Source: Pelomyxa schiedti
Taxonomy: Eukaryota; Evosea; Pelobiontida; Pelomyxidae
Reading direction: 5' to 3'
Length of the DNA stretch: 64,000 bases
Assembly: GCA_020536535.1 (NCBI GenBank)
Contig: JAHLWZ010000840.1
Location: 1-64,000, forward strand
Within the stretch, counting starts at the first letter, position 1; each line of letters starts with the position of its first letter. Of this stretch, positions 1 through 10,891 are shown one piece after another. Under the pieces are notes generated by a model that worked only from the letters and a program-made list of their open reading frames with translations, ran no database searches and had not been told where the DNA came from. A program made the translations under genes and the position numbers.

Positions 1-3000
1 TCTTTTTCGTTTCTTGAGTTGCATCCTTTTTTCCTCAACATCACCTGTTCAATATTTCTTAATTATGTGGAAGGAGAGACAAAGGAATTTGTGGACAATA
101 TTGCTGGCATTTCTTTTAAAGAGTCCTTGTGTACGCCCCCTATTGATATTGTCTACACTTGGGTGAACGGTTCTGATCCTCGCCATATCGAAGGTAATCT
201 TTTCCGTCCCTTAGCGTGTCTAATACCTATAAGCATTGAAAAAGTATAAGTTGGAACTCGAACCTGTGAACGTCTCTGATACAAATACTACAAATTCTAC
301 TCAGCGTGGTACAAATGATGCTGCTAGTGCAAGCCGCTTTGTTGGTATATGAAGATCAATATTCAAACAATGTCCCTTGTTGTAACCTCACCAAAAAAGA
401 CAATGAGGAAATTCGTTTCTCTTTGAGGAGTGTAGAGCAGTTCGCTCCATGGGTTAGACATATCTACATTGTCACCAATGGTCAAATTCCATACTGGCTT
501 GACTTGAGAAATCCACGCATCACTATTGTCACACATGAGGATGTAAGTCAAGCAACATACTCATTGCTTTACACGTTTAATCTGAAGGGGAAAAAAAAAA
601 GATTTTCCAGAATAAATCACATTTACCCACATTCAGCTCTCCTGCAATAGAAACGCATCTTCACAGGTAGGAAAGTTCAAACCTCAACCCCACTAACAGA
701 GGCAAGGATTCCTGGGCTATCAAAATATTTTTTGTACTTAAATGACGATGTGATGTTTGGGAGTCCTGTTTGGCCATCTGATTTCTTCACACAGGCAGAA
801 GGGCAAAAGGTCATTTCATAATAATCCAGAGATTCGTGACAATTTTTGACTGTAGGTTTACCTAGCCTGGCCAGTTCCTAATTGTGCTGAAGGTTGTCCC
901 TCCAACTGGCTTGGAGATGGTTACTGCGATCGCCCATGGTCTGTCATAGTTATCTTCATACCTAGCTCACCCTTCCAAGTAACGTGAGTGCCTGCAACTT
1001 TGATGAAGGTGATTGCAAAAATGCTTCTTCGGCGGCTGGGTGGTGGTCACAACAACAGCAAACGACTTCAGATGATAGATACAGCAAGTACTGCTCACGA
1101 AGCTGCCCTGACAGTTGGCTTGGTGATCGATACTGTGATAGGATGTGCAACGTCGCTGATTGTGCCTTCGATGCAGGAGATTGCGGTTTTATTCTTTTAC
1201 CTGTGGTTAGATGTCAGTTAATATTTTCCCGTAGGTGTGGGTGATCTGTATCAGCACGTTCAGGGTTTTGTAGCAACTGATGGAGGGACATACACCGCGC
1301 CTCATGGGGCAACCGCTCTGTACTTTAATCTCACACAGCTCTTTGAGCCTCACCTCAATATCTCCATTTCCGAGGGTAATCATAACAATCCCATTCTCGT
1401 CAGAACAGCTGTTGTCACAAGACAACACAATATTCTGGTCATCATGTTTCACAAGAACCAAACCTTTGACTCTGTATGCTTAAAAAACCTTATCTTTCCC
1501 TCACACAGTTTCTTCAGGTTAAAGTGAATCTGACAGCAGAAGTATCAAGTGGAACACCTGCACTTATTCCACGAAGTTTCACAATATTCGCCAGTACATC
1601 TTTACAAAACCGCACTGCAGCAGACACTTCTGTGAATAACACTGGTGCTGCCAATGCGACAAGTAAGTGGGACACTTAATTTTATATTCATCCACTCAAC
1701 TCCATCAGATGTGCCTATCCTTGAAAGTACTAACGGTAGAGGAGATGTACAATTATTATCCCCCCTTAATTGCTTCAAGATGCAGAAGGAGAGGGCGGTT
1801 CGATTTCAAACTTCTCTGCCACCACAAGTCGGAAACTTGCAGAGATGGGCACATATAATCCTCATGTAACATTATTACAGTAGTTTTTAAAATCACCGTG
1901 TGTAGATTACCGCACGACGATTGTTTGATACCTTTGGAGATTCACTGAAAGTAGAATTGACCCCTAGTTTCTCTTTCCCTCACAATTTCAGTTTGTAAAT
2001 CGTATATACAATGACGTATATGGTGCATCCCCCAGACGTGTTCCAGCCCATATGCCACATATGATTAATTCTGATATTATTAGTGCTCTTCAGGCAAGGT
2101 ACTAATATCGACATTTTCCCTCCCCTCACTTGTCACGGGCAGATGGCCTGAACAGTGGAACCGCACTTCCTCACATCGTTTCCGTGCGGGCAACGATATG
2201 CAATACTCTTTCTCTTACTTTTACTACCTTATGAGTGAACCTGTGGATTTCAATCTGGAAAAAATCTGGTCCGATGATCTTGACATTAACCATGATGGTT
2301 TCTTGAATGATAACGAATTGCGCACGCTTGCAATTGGCTTACTTACTGTTCCTCTCCCACCTGACGGTCGGCGTCCGTGTTAGTCTTTAAGCATCTTCTT
2401 ACCCCAACACATAGCGATCGCGTTAATAAAACAGTTGATCTATAACTGCAGTTTTCCTATGGGCTTTTCTAGTGAACCACCTATTACTCTTGATTTATTA
2501 CGATGTAATACAACATTTACTCAAATTGAGGCCATGTATGAGGACCACTTGAAGTTTCGGTATGCCTTTCATGGTAATCTTGGTGTAAACACCTTCCTTC
2601 AGATTTGAGATAAAAGATACTGACGAAGTAGGCTTTATAATGGTCAACACCAACGACTCTACCCTAGTGGGAAAGCTGGATGGGATTCGACAGAAACGCC
2701 ACAAATTTGTATGAACCCGTCAATATATCTAGTTCAGTATTGAAATTTAACACCCAAAACAGGTATGTTTGAATGATAACCTCAATCACTCAAACCCTTT
2801 GTCTGAAGCCACAGTTGACCTCTTGCATCACTTCTACATGGGATTCTTCCCGCTTCCGTCGCAGTTTGAACTGCCTGTTGGTGTGCGGAACAAGTACCTT
2901 CATACCGACGAGCTTTACACAGCGTACTACCAATCCTCAATTCCAACCCACTAAATACACACAGGCAAGCTCTAGCCAGACTCAAGAACATGTACCTCAC

Positions 3001-3124
3001 AGGCGGTGCAGTAGTATGCCTGTTTATCTTTATTTGCGTAGTCAGGTGTTGTCTGTCAACAACATCATCAGCCTCATACCGCCGCCAAAAACGCCAACAT
3101 CGTGTTAATGACTTCATGAGCTAG
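1..3124 (+). CDS. Stealth-family protein (GlcNAc-1-phosphotransferase alpha/beta-like), 5' partial
   Basis: The frame is open at the window edge, so the start is missing. Stealth conserved regions are readable in order: CR1 around 140-190 ([15 protein letters not shown]), CR2 around 400-540 ([22 protein letters not shown]), and CR3 around 735-785 ([17 protein letters not shown]). Two Notch/LNR-type modules follow (about 880-1015 and 1095-1185; [12 protein letters not shown] and [12 protein letters not shown], then C..FDAGDC). Next come a CR4-like block around 2000-2250 and an EF-hand-like segment near 2275-2320 ([15 protein letters not shown]). Removing a 71-nt intron (2894-2964, GTACCT...ACACAG) keeps phase and opens a C-terminal exon with one hydrophobic span (about 2991-3050) and a short basic tail. 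This matches GNPTAB, the Golgi enzyme that transfers GlcNAc-1-phosphate to lysosomal enzyme glycans, with CR domains, LNRs, EF-hand and a C-terminal TM anchor. The exact sugar acceptor in this organism is unknown. Confidence 0.85.
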
Positions 3125-3239
3125 TTGACACTTTGTGTATTTGTATTGAAAGCCCAAATTACCGCCTCAGTTTTGCCCCCAACTGCGAGCAACACAATTA
3201 ATTGGCTTGTAGCCTTTTTTCCCACTAAGTATGCTAAAG

Positions 3240-3245
3240 AATAAA
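3240..3245 (+). promoter_or_regulatory. AATAAA polyadenylation signal of the Stealth gene
   Basis: A canonical AATAAA hexamer lies 116 nt after the TAG stop of the Stealth-family gene and before the converging minus-strand ORF. It is the only such hexamer I noticed in this short 3' region. Use as a poly(A) signal is inferred from sequence and position. Confidence 0.5.
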
Positions 3246-3317
3246 ACTCTCTTGTCATTTCATTTGAAACAAAACTTGAAACAGAGAAAATTTTCACAAA
3301 GGTGCAGCAGTGTTGGC

Positions 3318-3568
3318 CTAATCCTTTATGGGGAAAGGTTGTGTTGGCTCAATCACACGGGGAGGTAGTGCGGATGGGACTGCCAAGTCGAAGACATTAA
3401 GCATGTGCTCGCATTGTGCCTTTAGAGTGTTCAGGCCATCGACCAAGACTGTTCTGCCACTTGGCGCTTTTAGGTGATGTCATTAACTAATATGATTCAA
3501 TAAGGGACTGGTAGATACATACGGGGATTTCCGGTGGTTTGTATTCTGTGCGTGATAGTAAGTGCCAT
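3318..3568 (-). CDS. Small hypothetical protein, two exons
   Basis: Two minus-strand exons (3523-3568 and 3318-3466) join in phase over a 56-nt intron with a canonical GTATGT donor and an AAAAG acceptor, giving about 64 residues that end at TAG. The protein starts MALTITHRIQ and contains a predicted amphipathic helix (LVDGLNTLKAQCEHMLNVFDLA) followed by a proline-containing tail. I do not recognise the family. It converges on the Stealth gene. The support is the clean splice and the open helix-forming frame. It could also be the last exons of a longer gene whose upstream part lies behind the poly-A/T tract. Confidence 0.4.
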
Positions 3569-3772
3569 TGTTGTATGTGAAAAGCAATTAATAGATTCAA
3601 TAAGTAAAGAAGCTTCCAATTACCTCACTGATACTTTGTTCTGGGCTAGTTGCGTGGTGAGTTGTATTCACAGTCATTAAAAAATGTATGAATGGAAGAT
3701 ACTTGGATGAGGAATGCTATAGCCCACAAAATCGACGTCTTGCCTTTTTTTGTGTGTGTTTTTGGCATGGGG

Positions 3773-3850
<78 letters not shown>
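3773..3850. repeat. Homopolymer tract A37-GGG-A35-GGG
   Basis: An uninterrupted run of 37 A is followed by GGG, then 35 A, then GGG. Any lysine-only or phenylalanine-only reading across it is an artefact. It sits in the intergenic stretch 3569-4445, which also holds C-runs near 4028-4038 and 4080-4088 and no ORF I would defend. It could be a decayed retrotransposition poly-A tail duplicated around GGG, a slippage-prone spacer, or a sequencing artefact of homopolymers. Confidence 0.85.
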
Positions 3851-3852
<2 letters not shown>

Positions 3853-4445
3853 CTGTGCCACCTCGGTACTTCATGAAATGCCTTGCTGTGAACACAACGG
3901 TGTTCAATGACAACACCGCGCAAATTACGCACAAGGCCATTCCCCATTTCGTTGACAACAACGTGTAGCACTTGTTTTGCAGCAGTTTACGCAACCCCGC
4001 CATTTCCCAAAGTCACACGCACACCCGGCCCCCCCCGCCCACTGCGTTGCTTAATTCGACTGTAAAATGACAATAGAGCCCCCCCCCAACTACTACTAAT
4101 ACTAACGCGGCGGTCCCTCCCTCGCACGTCCCTTCGTGTCCTGGGCCACTCACCACCGAGCACTTGCGAAAAGTGGGAGCTCAAAAAAATGTCGATCTGC
4201 TAAATAGAAACTTAGCTTCCAAAGATGAGTCTCCCTTGCCACCCTGGCCTCCTCTTCCTTTCCATCCATCACCGTTGCGATCGCGCCCACCATTTCTCGC
4301 GCTTTGGCGGAACCGGGGAATGCTTGAATCTGGTGCAGATCTGGAATCTCAATATTCATTTTTTTTTGTTCCCCATTCTTTTTCGTGTAAGCAGCGGAAG
4401 AGACTCTTCGCCCCACAACCGAGTTTGAGGCCGGTAACAGGGTGC

Positions 4446-7400
4446 ATGGGAAATAGTGGGTCGCGAAAGGGTGAAAATGTTTCTGGTCAATCCACCGAGG
4501 CGCCTTTCACAATCAAACCTTTTGGTGTGCCTTGCTTTGGGTTTGTGTGGTGTTAATCATGTGTTGACTGCATCAGAGTAGATGGTACTGGGTGTGCTTT
4601 CTTTCGAAGCAAATACAGTGGACTTGTTGTGCCCCATGCGGGGCCATTGGCCCCAACATCTGCTGTGACAGTTGAAATGTGGTTGTTCTGCAAATACCCT
4701 GGAGAGGCATCAGAAACCTATCCAGTTCACTTCCCGCTCTTATGTATTGTATTTCTTTTTTTTTATTATGGTTTGTTGCTATACTTTCTTTATCGAACCA
4801 CCAGTTTAGGTATACGTAGCAAAACTGAACAACCAATGGGACTCCACTGGATATGGCTTGATGGGAAATTACGGTGCACTTCTTCTTCTTCAACAAAAGA
4901 TGCTTTCTTACTCTTGGAACTCTTTAAGCTGGTAGTGTGTACTTCTTTGTAGGTGGGTGGAATGGATTAAAAACGGAGTCCATATCTCTGCCACGTGTAA
5001 GCCCACGTTCATGAAATCAATTTTGTTCGTTATTCATATGGCAACCAGAATGAGTGGACCCATATTTGTGGTGTGTTCGCACAGCGGCAAGTGAAGCTGT
5101 ATGCTCCAACTTGATAGCCTTGTGTTCTTAATCTCCCCAAGATACATAAACGGGATATTACGTACAGCAAACACAGATTGGAGCACGCATAAAATAAAAT
5201 ATAGTTCGCAGGCTCCTCTTCACCTTGGGTCAACCAGATGGGAACATTATGAAGCTCCATACGGATTTTCAGGGTATATGAAAGATGTCAAAATTTGGAA
5301 TTGTAGCAGAACGGAGCAGCAGGTATAGGTCAACTTCTTCAAGTAAAGTGCCAACAAATACCCGGAGATTCGAGATTCCTTGGCTAATGGAAGTGTTGAT
5401 ATTGAAATGGAGCTCTCGCACTTGTTGCTCTGGCTTCCCCTGAATAGGAACTGTGAGAATTTTTTACAAGATAGGGGCCCACATAAGTTTCTTGCGCGCC
5501 AGTGTGAGAGTGACTGCCCTGTTCAGTGTGTGTCTGAGCCTCCAGACTCTCCAAAAGTGGTATGAAATGTACCCCCATTTTGTCAAATTGATTATCTTTA
5601 GGCTATTCACATTCCAGTGGAAATACCTCCCTTCGAAGAAACTGATAATGAGAAACCTTCTGCAAAGTTCTTGCATTTTTCCAGTATTGACTCTGGCATT
5701 ATGATGCCTCACCACGAGTCACTTAATCCTCATCGGGCAGTAACTGTTGAATGCCGTCTTTACTGTACAGTACCTGAGGACCTTCCAACTTGGGCAGTAT
5801 GTTTTCGTGCAGCCGTCGTCATAGGACTAATTTCCTATCAGGTTTATATCGCCAAGATAACAGAGTCCTGGGATAAAACTGGTTATGGTTTAATCGCCAG
5901 TGGCGGTATGTATTTGTGAACTTTTTTTAAATGACCTCAAACCACAGCTGGCACCGTGTTCTTCTTTGTCAATGGCTGGAATGGCCAGGCAACTCCAGCC
6001 ACTCCATTGAGAGGGGTCCGTGTGCCTTTCCAGTTGTTGCACCTTAATCAAACCGCAGGGAATTTGGACACACATATGTGGTGTTTTTGATAATGGCGAC
6101 GCACAACTGTATTCGTCACATTTCACTTTTACTTTTACTTGATACTTGAAGTTACATAGATGGCGAACTACAATATTTGGTTAGTGGAGGAAAAACAATA
6201 AAACCAAATATGGCACGAAGTGGATATTGCACATATGAGAATGGGCCTACTTCCTATGGTTTCAGAGGTTCTATCCAAGATATAAGGATTTGGAAGTGTG
6301 CAAGAAGTCCATCACAAGCAAGTTGACTTGAAATGGTTTTTTCTTGGTTAATTCTTTGATAGATACGTGAAAATATGGCCACTCTTTCAGAGAGTGACCG
6401 AAATTCAGAGGACCTCCTTTGCTGGTTTCCACTTGGCAGTAGTAACCTCCCTTTGGAAATTCCTCTTCTTTACAGTGGAGGACGAGTGTCTCTGCCAATC
6501 AGTCAGATCGGTAGTAGTATCAATGGTGAAGATTTTGTATGTATTGGGTCATATTCACTGTCATATTATCCATTGATCGTACTACACAGATAATTGGAGT
6601 CCCAATTGGTGTTTGCAAGTTGGTGACTCGAAGGACTCTGCACATCTCTGGAGAATGTGGTTTAAGGGTGAAACCAAGGTGGGACCATTTTGCCGAAAAC
6701 AATTTGACAATAGAGTGCTGGTTTCTCATGTACCAGCATTCCTTTGAAAAAACAGTAAGAGTACAAGACTTCACAGATGTCTTCTTAGGTTTACTCTTTG
6801 TGAGGTGTTTCTGTCTCAAGGAGTATATGGTACAGGATTTGCACTTTCTTTCATCAATGGTCAGTAATACTCTATTTTTTTCCTCGACCAAGCCTGCTAT
6901 TTCTTAAACTAGATCGGATTTCACTTGCTGTATGCACCCAAGATATCATGACACCTGTAGGCATTCAGAAGGTAGTATTCTACCATTGATGCTCTTTGTA
7001 ATTTTTTTCCATAAGGGTTATTGGGTTCACATCTGCTACGTATATGAAAGTGGACTGCACAAACTGTACACTCAATAATCGTGATGGGTGGGCACAACTC
7101 TAACATAACCATCACAGTTATGTCAATGGCGAGTGTGCTTCTTCAACTGCGATGCGTTTTCCACTCTCTTTTGATCCTACAAGTGTGCTGCACATTGGTA
7201 GAAGCCCGATTGACCCCGAACCACCCAAACACTTCAAGGGATTTTGCCGAGATGTGAGACTATGGTCCTGTGTGCGTACCCCAGAGCAGGCAGGTCACGT
7301 CTGCAATCGAAGCTTTCTGCATTCTCACATTGCCAGATAAAATCCAATTTTCAGAGACTTTCTGGAAGTCGCCAGAACCTTGAAGTTTGGCTTCCCCTCG

Positions 7401-7713
7401 GCTCTAATGGCTATTTCACTGCCAATCAAACACATTTTTTATCTGATGTCAGCACTAATAGCTGCATTGTGGAACATATTGGCCCTGTTCAAGCTCTGCC
7501 TCTTCCCGTTCCTCCATCCACAGGTCGGTACTTACCTAATATTAATGCTCCACCACTGCCAATGAGATTTCCCTCTAACCTGCGGTATGTTTAGTGCCAT
7601 GGGCACTATCCCGGCTCTTGTTTATCGGCAAGCTCAAGAATGATGAGAACGAGAACTGTTACCTCCGCAACCTTCCCCTTGATGTTATCATTAAAATCCT
7701 CTCCTTTCTGTGA
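4446..7713 (+). CDS. Multi-LamG (ConA-like) repeat protein with box-like C-terminus
   Basis: The start is ATG in MGNSGSRKG, which fits an N-myristoylation consensus (MGxxxS) and has no signal peptide. After intron removal the protein has about four LamG/jelly-roll modules. Each ends in a similar strand pattern: near 5262-5320 (GFSGYMKDVKIWNCSRTEQQ), near 6262-6320 (GFRGSIQDIRIWKCARSPSQ) and near 7230-7290 (HFKGFCRDVRLWSCVRTPEQ). The module beginnings read like AVTVEMWLFC, AVTVECRLYC and LTIECWFL. The last intron (7524-7594) has a weak GTCGGT donor but keeps phase into PWALSRLLFIGKL...LRNLPLDVIIKILSFL at the stop. These LamG folds usually bind glycans or proteins. The cytosolic-type N-terminus and C-terminal helix suggest an intracellular adaptor. 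Function unknown. Internal intron boundaries are approximate. Confidence 0.7.
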
Positions 7714-7780
7714 GCATATGGCTTGATTAGAAGGAACCACAAAAAAGAAAAGGAGTTTCTTTTAATTCATCATGGAGTGC

Positions 7781-8769
7781 TTAAAGTCGTGAAACTGTGT
7801 CATTGGCATCCACAGACAAAACATCACCGAGGTTCATGTTCTGAATCTGTACTGCAGAACCACCACCCCAAGTGTATCTCATTGTTCCCGGACCTGTAAC
7901 TTGCCAATGCCTGAGCATGCCGCCTCGGGACTGCTGCCAACGATCACTCCCAATTGTGGCAGTAGTGCGACACAAGTAGAGTTGTTTGCCACTTTTGCAA
8001 CGCCAAAGGCATATTTCACATAAAATTTAATTTTCCAGGTTGACGGAACCAGGACTTTAGTCCAAAATCCTTCTCCCTTCCCACACAGGGACTGCTGGAC
8101 CAAGCACATTTGCTGGTCCACCCACGACCGAGAACAACACTCTGATTCATCAAAACGAAATTTTTAGTGTGACTCCCAACTTTTTGTTTACTCGTGGGTG
8201 GAGAATTCTCACAGAGATGAGGAACATGTGTCACAGTAAAAGGCACCTTCCACCACAGCAACGCCCTCGTCAGGATCAAGAGCCACTGAGCACTTGGCAC
8301 ATTTGACACAGGAGCGGTGGTATACATCATCAAGTATCTCAACTGAGGGCGAGATATAGAGGGGCTTGTGGCACAGCTTGCAGGCCCGGCTGCAGTCATC
8401 GCAGTAGAGCTGCACGTATGATTGGTCAGATAAGGGTTATATTGTGCGGTGTGTTTGTGGTTGTGGGGGTAAAGTTTGTCCCGGGACATACTGCTCCATC
8501 GATAACATGTGGGTTCTTGAGGTTGGAATTGCACTTCTTGCACCTGAAGCAATCGGTGTGATAGAATTTGCCTTCATAGGTCTTGAATGCCCTCAACGTG
8601 CTAGGGATGCGGGTTTGGCACGCAGAACACATTTTCTCATTGAAACATTTGCTGCAAAGTTTAGTTCCTGCAATGCATTGATTAGAGAAGGACGGCAGGG
8701 AATAAAAGGAAAACCTCTGTTGTCGAAGAACTCAGATATTTCGCAGCCACAGCTGGCACATTTTACCAT
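7781..8769 (-). CDS. LIM-domain protein
   Basis: Exon 1 starts MVKCASCGCEIS. A 47-nt intron restores GTKLCSKC. One LIM domain follows (CSACQTRIPSTLRAF ... HTDCFRCKKC). A second intron leads in phase to LYCDDC and a second full LIM domain (CKLCHKPLYISPS ... HRSCVKCAKC ... FYCDTC). LIM domains are paired zinc fingers that mediate protein contacts, typically at actin or focal-adhesion structures. The C-terminal part is less sure. A GTGAGA donor after CDTCSS and an acceptor at about 7996 give an in-phase tail ending at 7781. The 209-nt intron this implies is long for this genome and contains an open stretch rich in W, K and V that may be another exon or a frame-disrupted one. The gene starts only 34 nt after the upstream calpain-like stop. 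Confidence 0.75.
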
Positions 8770-8802
8770 TACAACCTTTTGTGAGGTTAAGACGTGATTT
8801 AT

Positions 8803-10651
8803 TTAAGACTTGTCTGGCATACAACTGGTGGCTCTGCTTCTGATGCGGGAGGTATCACAGCCAATCGCAGGGGTTTGGCAGCAGAAATGCGAAGTATAAA
8901 ATGAGATTCTGTGCCTGGTTCAAACGTGCAGGGTACAAGAACATAGGGCTTATTTGCTTGCATCACGAACTCTCCACCAACTACACTCTAGTGAACAATG
9001 GCACATGTAGTAACTTGTTTTAACCTTGACGTTTGTTGTAGAATGTACCACTTGTACAAGCAAGGTCCGTTTTTGTCGCCTTTGGGAGGAGTGTATCAAT
9101 AGCTAAACAAAGTTCAGAAAAGATATGCAAAACTCGAATGAAACCATTTGCTCCATGTACAGTAAACCCAATGTTGATTAGTGTCTGGGCGGGAGCAGGT
9201 TGTGCCAAGGATATGGCCACCGCACATTCCTCCCCACAAGAGAGACTGTATTGTGGGTTATTTCCCCATGTTGCATGGTTACTGCATCCACCCGCGGATT
9301 CTACTTTCCAATCACCCTCTGTAACAAACTCCTATTTACGGATTAATTGTCATAACATTTTGAATTAAAGGTAAACCTTAGGGGAAACACAACAAACATC
9401 GAAATGATCAAAAGTGGCTACGAACTCTTCAGGTGTCAAACTGCCACAGAGTAAAAAACACAAATTCTTTCAAGAAGTGGGTACCAAAAAGAGTCAATAG
9501 TTGTCTCACTGATTCCAAATTTGGTTCGAAGTTCTGGAGTCCACTTGGGGCTGCAGTTGCTCCATTCTCCTGTTGTATATTAAGATAATTGAGGTCAACA
9601 TAATTTTAAATTACCTTCCCAGTCCCCTCGTTGCCATTGATTCCACACCTTTATCAGTGGAACTCCAAGAACATCACTAACGGCTTCAACTACATATGGG
9701 TACCCCTCGTTTACTCCAGTTGTATTCTAGTATGTTAATTACTTCAATAAAAAAAAACCTTCTAGAACATTACGAAGGAAAGAGCAGTAGCTTTTGTGGC
9801 AGTCACTATCCAGTTCATGGATAAATAATACTTCATTTTTGCAGCGATCTGCGGTGCGCCTCCAAGGTCTGCGAAGTTGACTTGAAGAGGGACACCTCCG
9901 GCTATATCAACAAATCCATCTGCAAGTGTGCCTTTCGACATGGCCTCATAAGAGCCACGTAACTTGGCATATGCTTTTTCAACTATGCAGGGCCCTGCGA
10001 GAGTGAGGATACGGAAGGTTTTAAAAAGGGGATTCATTACTCACAGAATTCGTTTTCATTTGTGGAAGATGCAAAAATAGGTCGGCCCGTGGCGGTAGAG
10101 CATGGAATCTGATCGTCCACTTTTATAGAGCTATGAGAAGTAAGGAGGCTTAAAGCAAATATTGATTTGTCGGTTCTTGACACTTGCTTACACGGGATGT
10201 CCATTGTAGGAAAAATTGACTGTGTAGCCACCGTCTGGTGTTCTTCCAAACATTCGGACAATAATCTCTTTGCGGCGACAGAATACTGCTGCCATGGCCC
10301 CAACGAACCACCAATCTCCTAAAATAGCGTTCAAAAAAAAGAAAAACGTTTATTTGGAGAGTTTTATAAAATACCTAATCTGCCAAGCACAGGAGAACCA
10401 GACACAGGGCGATTGAAGAGAACAGCCTTACTAGATATCTCGAGTGGTCTCTTCCACACAATTGCAGCATTTTCTAAAACAGGGTAAATAAAAGCAAGGG
10501 AAAGCCCAAGAAATAAGTGTACAAAAGAGAATAAAAAAGTGAAAGTAATGTGGGGAAGGCAATTACTTCCTTGAGCTGCTTGTGTTGGAGATATTGACGA
10601 AAACGATGCAGGAAATTCCTCGTCCGTAAACACGGGGGCAGTCGCTGCCAT
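8803..10651 (-). CDS. Calpain-like protein, predicted catalytically inactive
   Basis: The N-terminus is MAATAPVFTDEEFP. Spliced exons give the calpain core in order: WKRPLEISSKAVLFNRPVSG, LGDWWFVGAMAAVF, VDDQIP..GRPIFASS..EFW, EKAYAKLRGSYEAMS, GYPYVVEAV, IKVWNQWQRGDWEGEWS and LTPEEFVATFDHFDVC. Domain III/C2-like sequence follows (EGDWKVESAGGC, TWGNNPQYSL) and ends near FVMQANKPYVLVPCTFEPGTE. In active calpains the nucleophile is the Cys of GDCWF and the base is the His of GHAY. Here these are GDWWF and GYPY, while the Asn of NPWG is kept as NQW. The fold is therefore predicted intact but without peptidase activity, so a binding or scaffold role is likely. Splice sites around both altered motifs are canonical and in phase. 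There are no visible EF-hands. An AATAAA (8798-8803, minus strand) touches the stop codon. Confidence 0.85.
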
Positions 10652-10891
10652 GTTTCGAGGGGTTTTTTTCTTTTGAGACTAAAATGAGCGGCTGATGGTT
10701 CCCTGAAGAACACGAAATGTCGTGACGGTTCAGTCTGCGAACAGGCAGATCCAGATCGTGTGTGTCTGGTAAGAACGCAACCCAAATCCCACATTGCACA
10801 TACTCAGACAGCTGGAAACACCCACACCCAGAATTCTGGCAGAGGAACCCATTCATTCCAATCTGAGAAGAGTTAACGGAAAACCCGAAGA

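Noticed and set aside
3646-4003. Long poly-Phe or poly-Lys ORFs across the A-tract
   Set aside because: They exist only because A/T homopolymers lack stops. No flanking protein family or splice structure.
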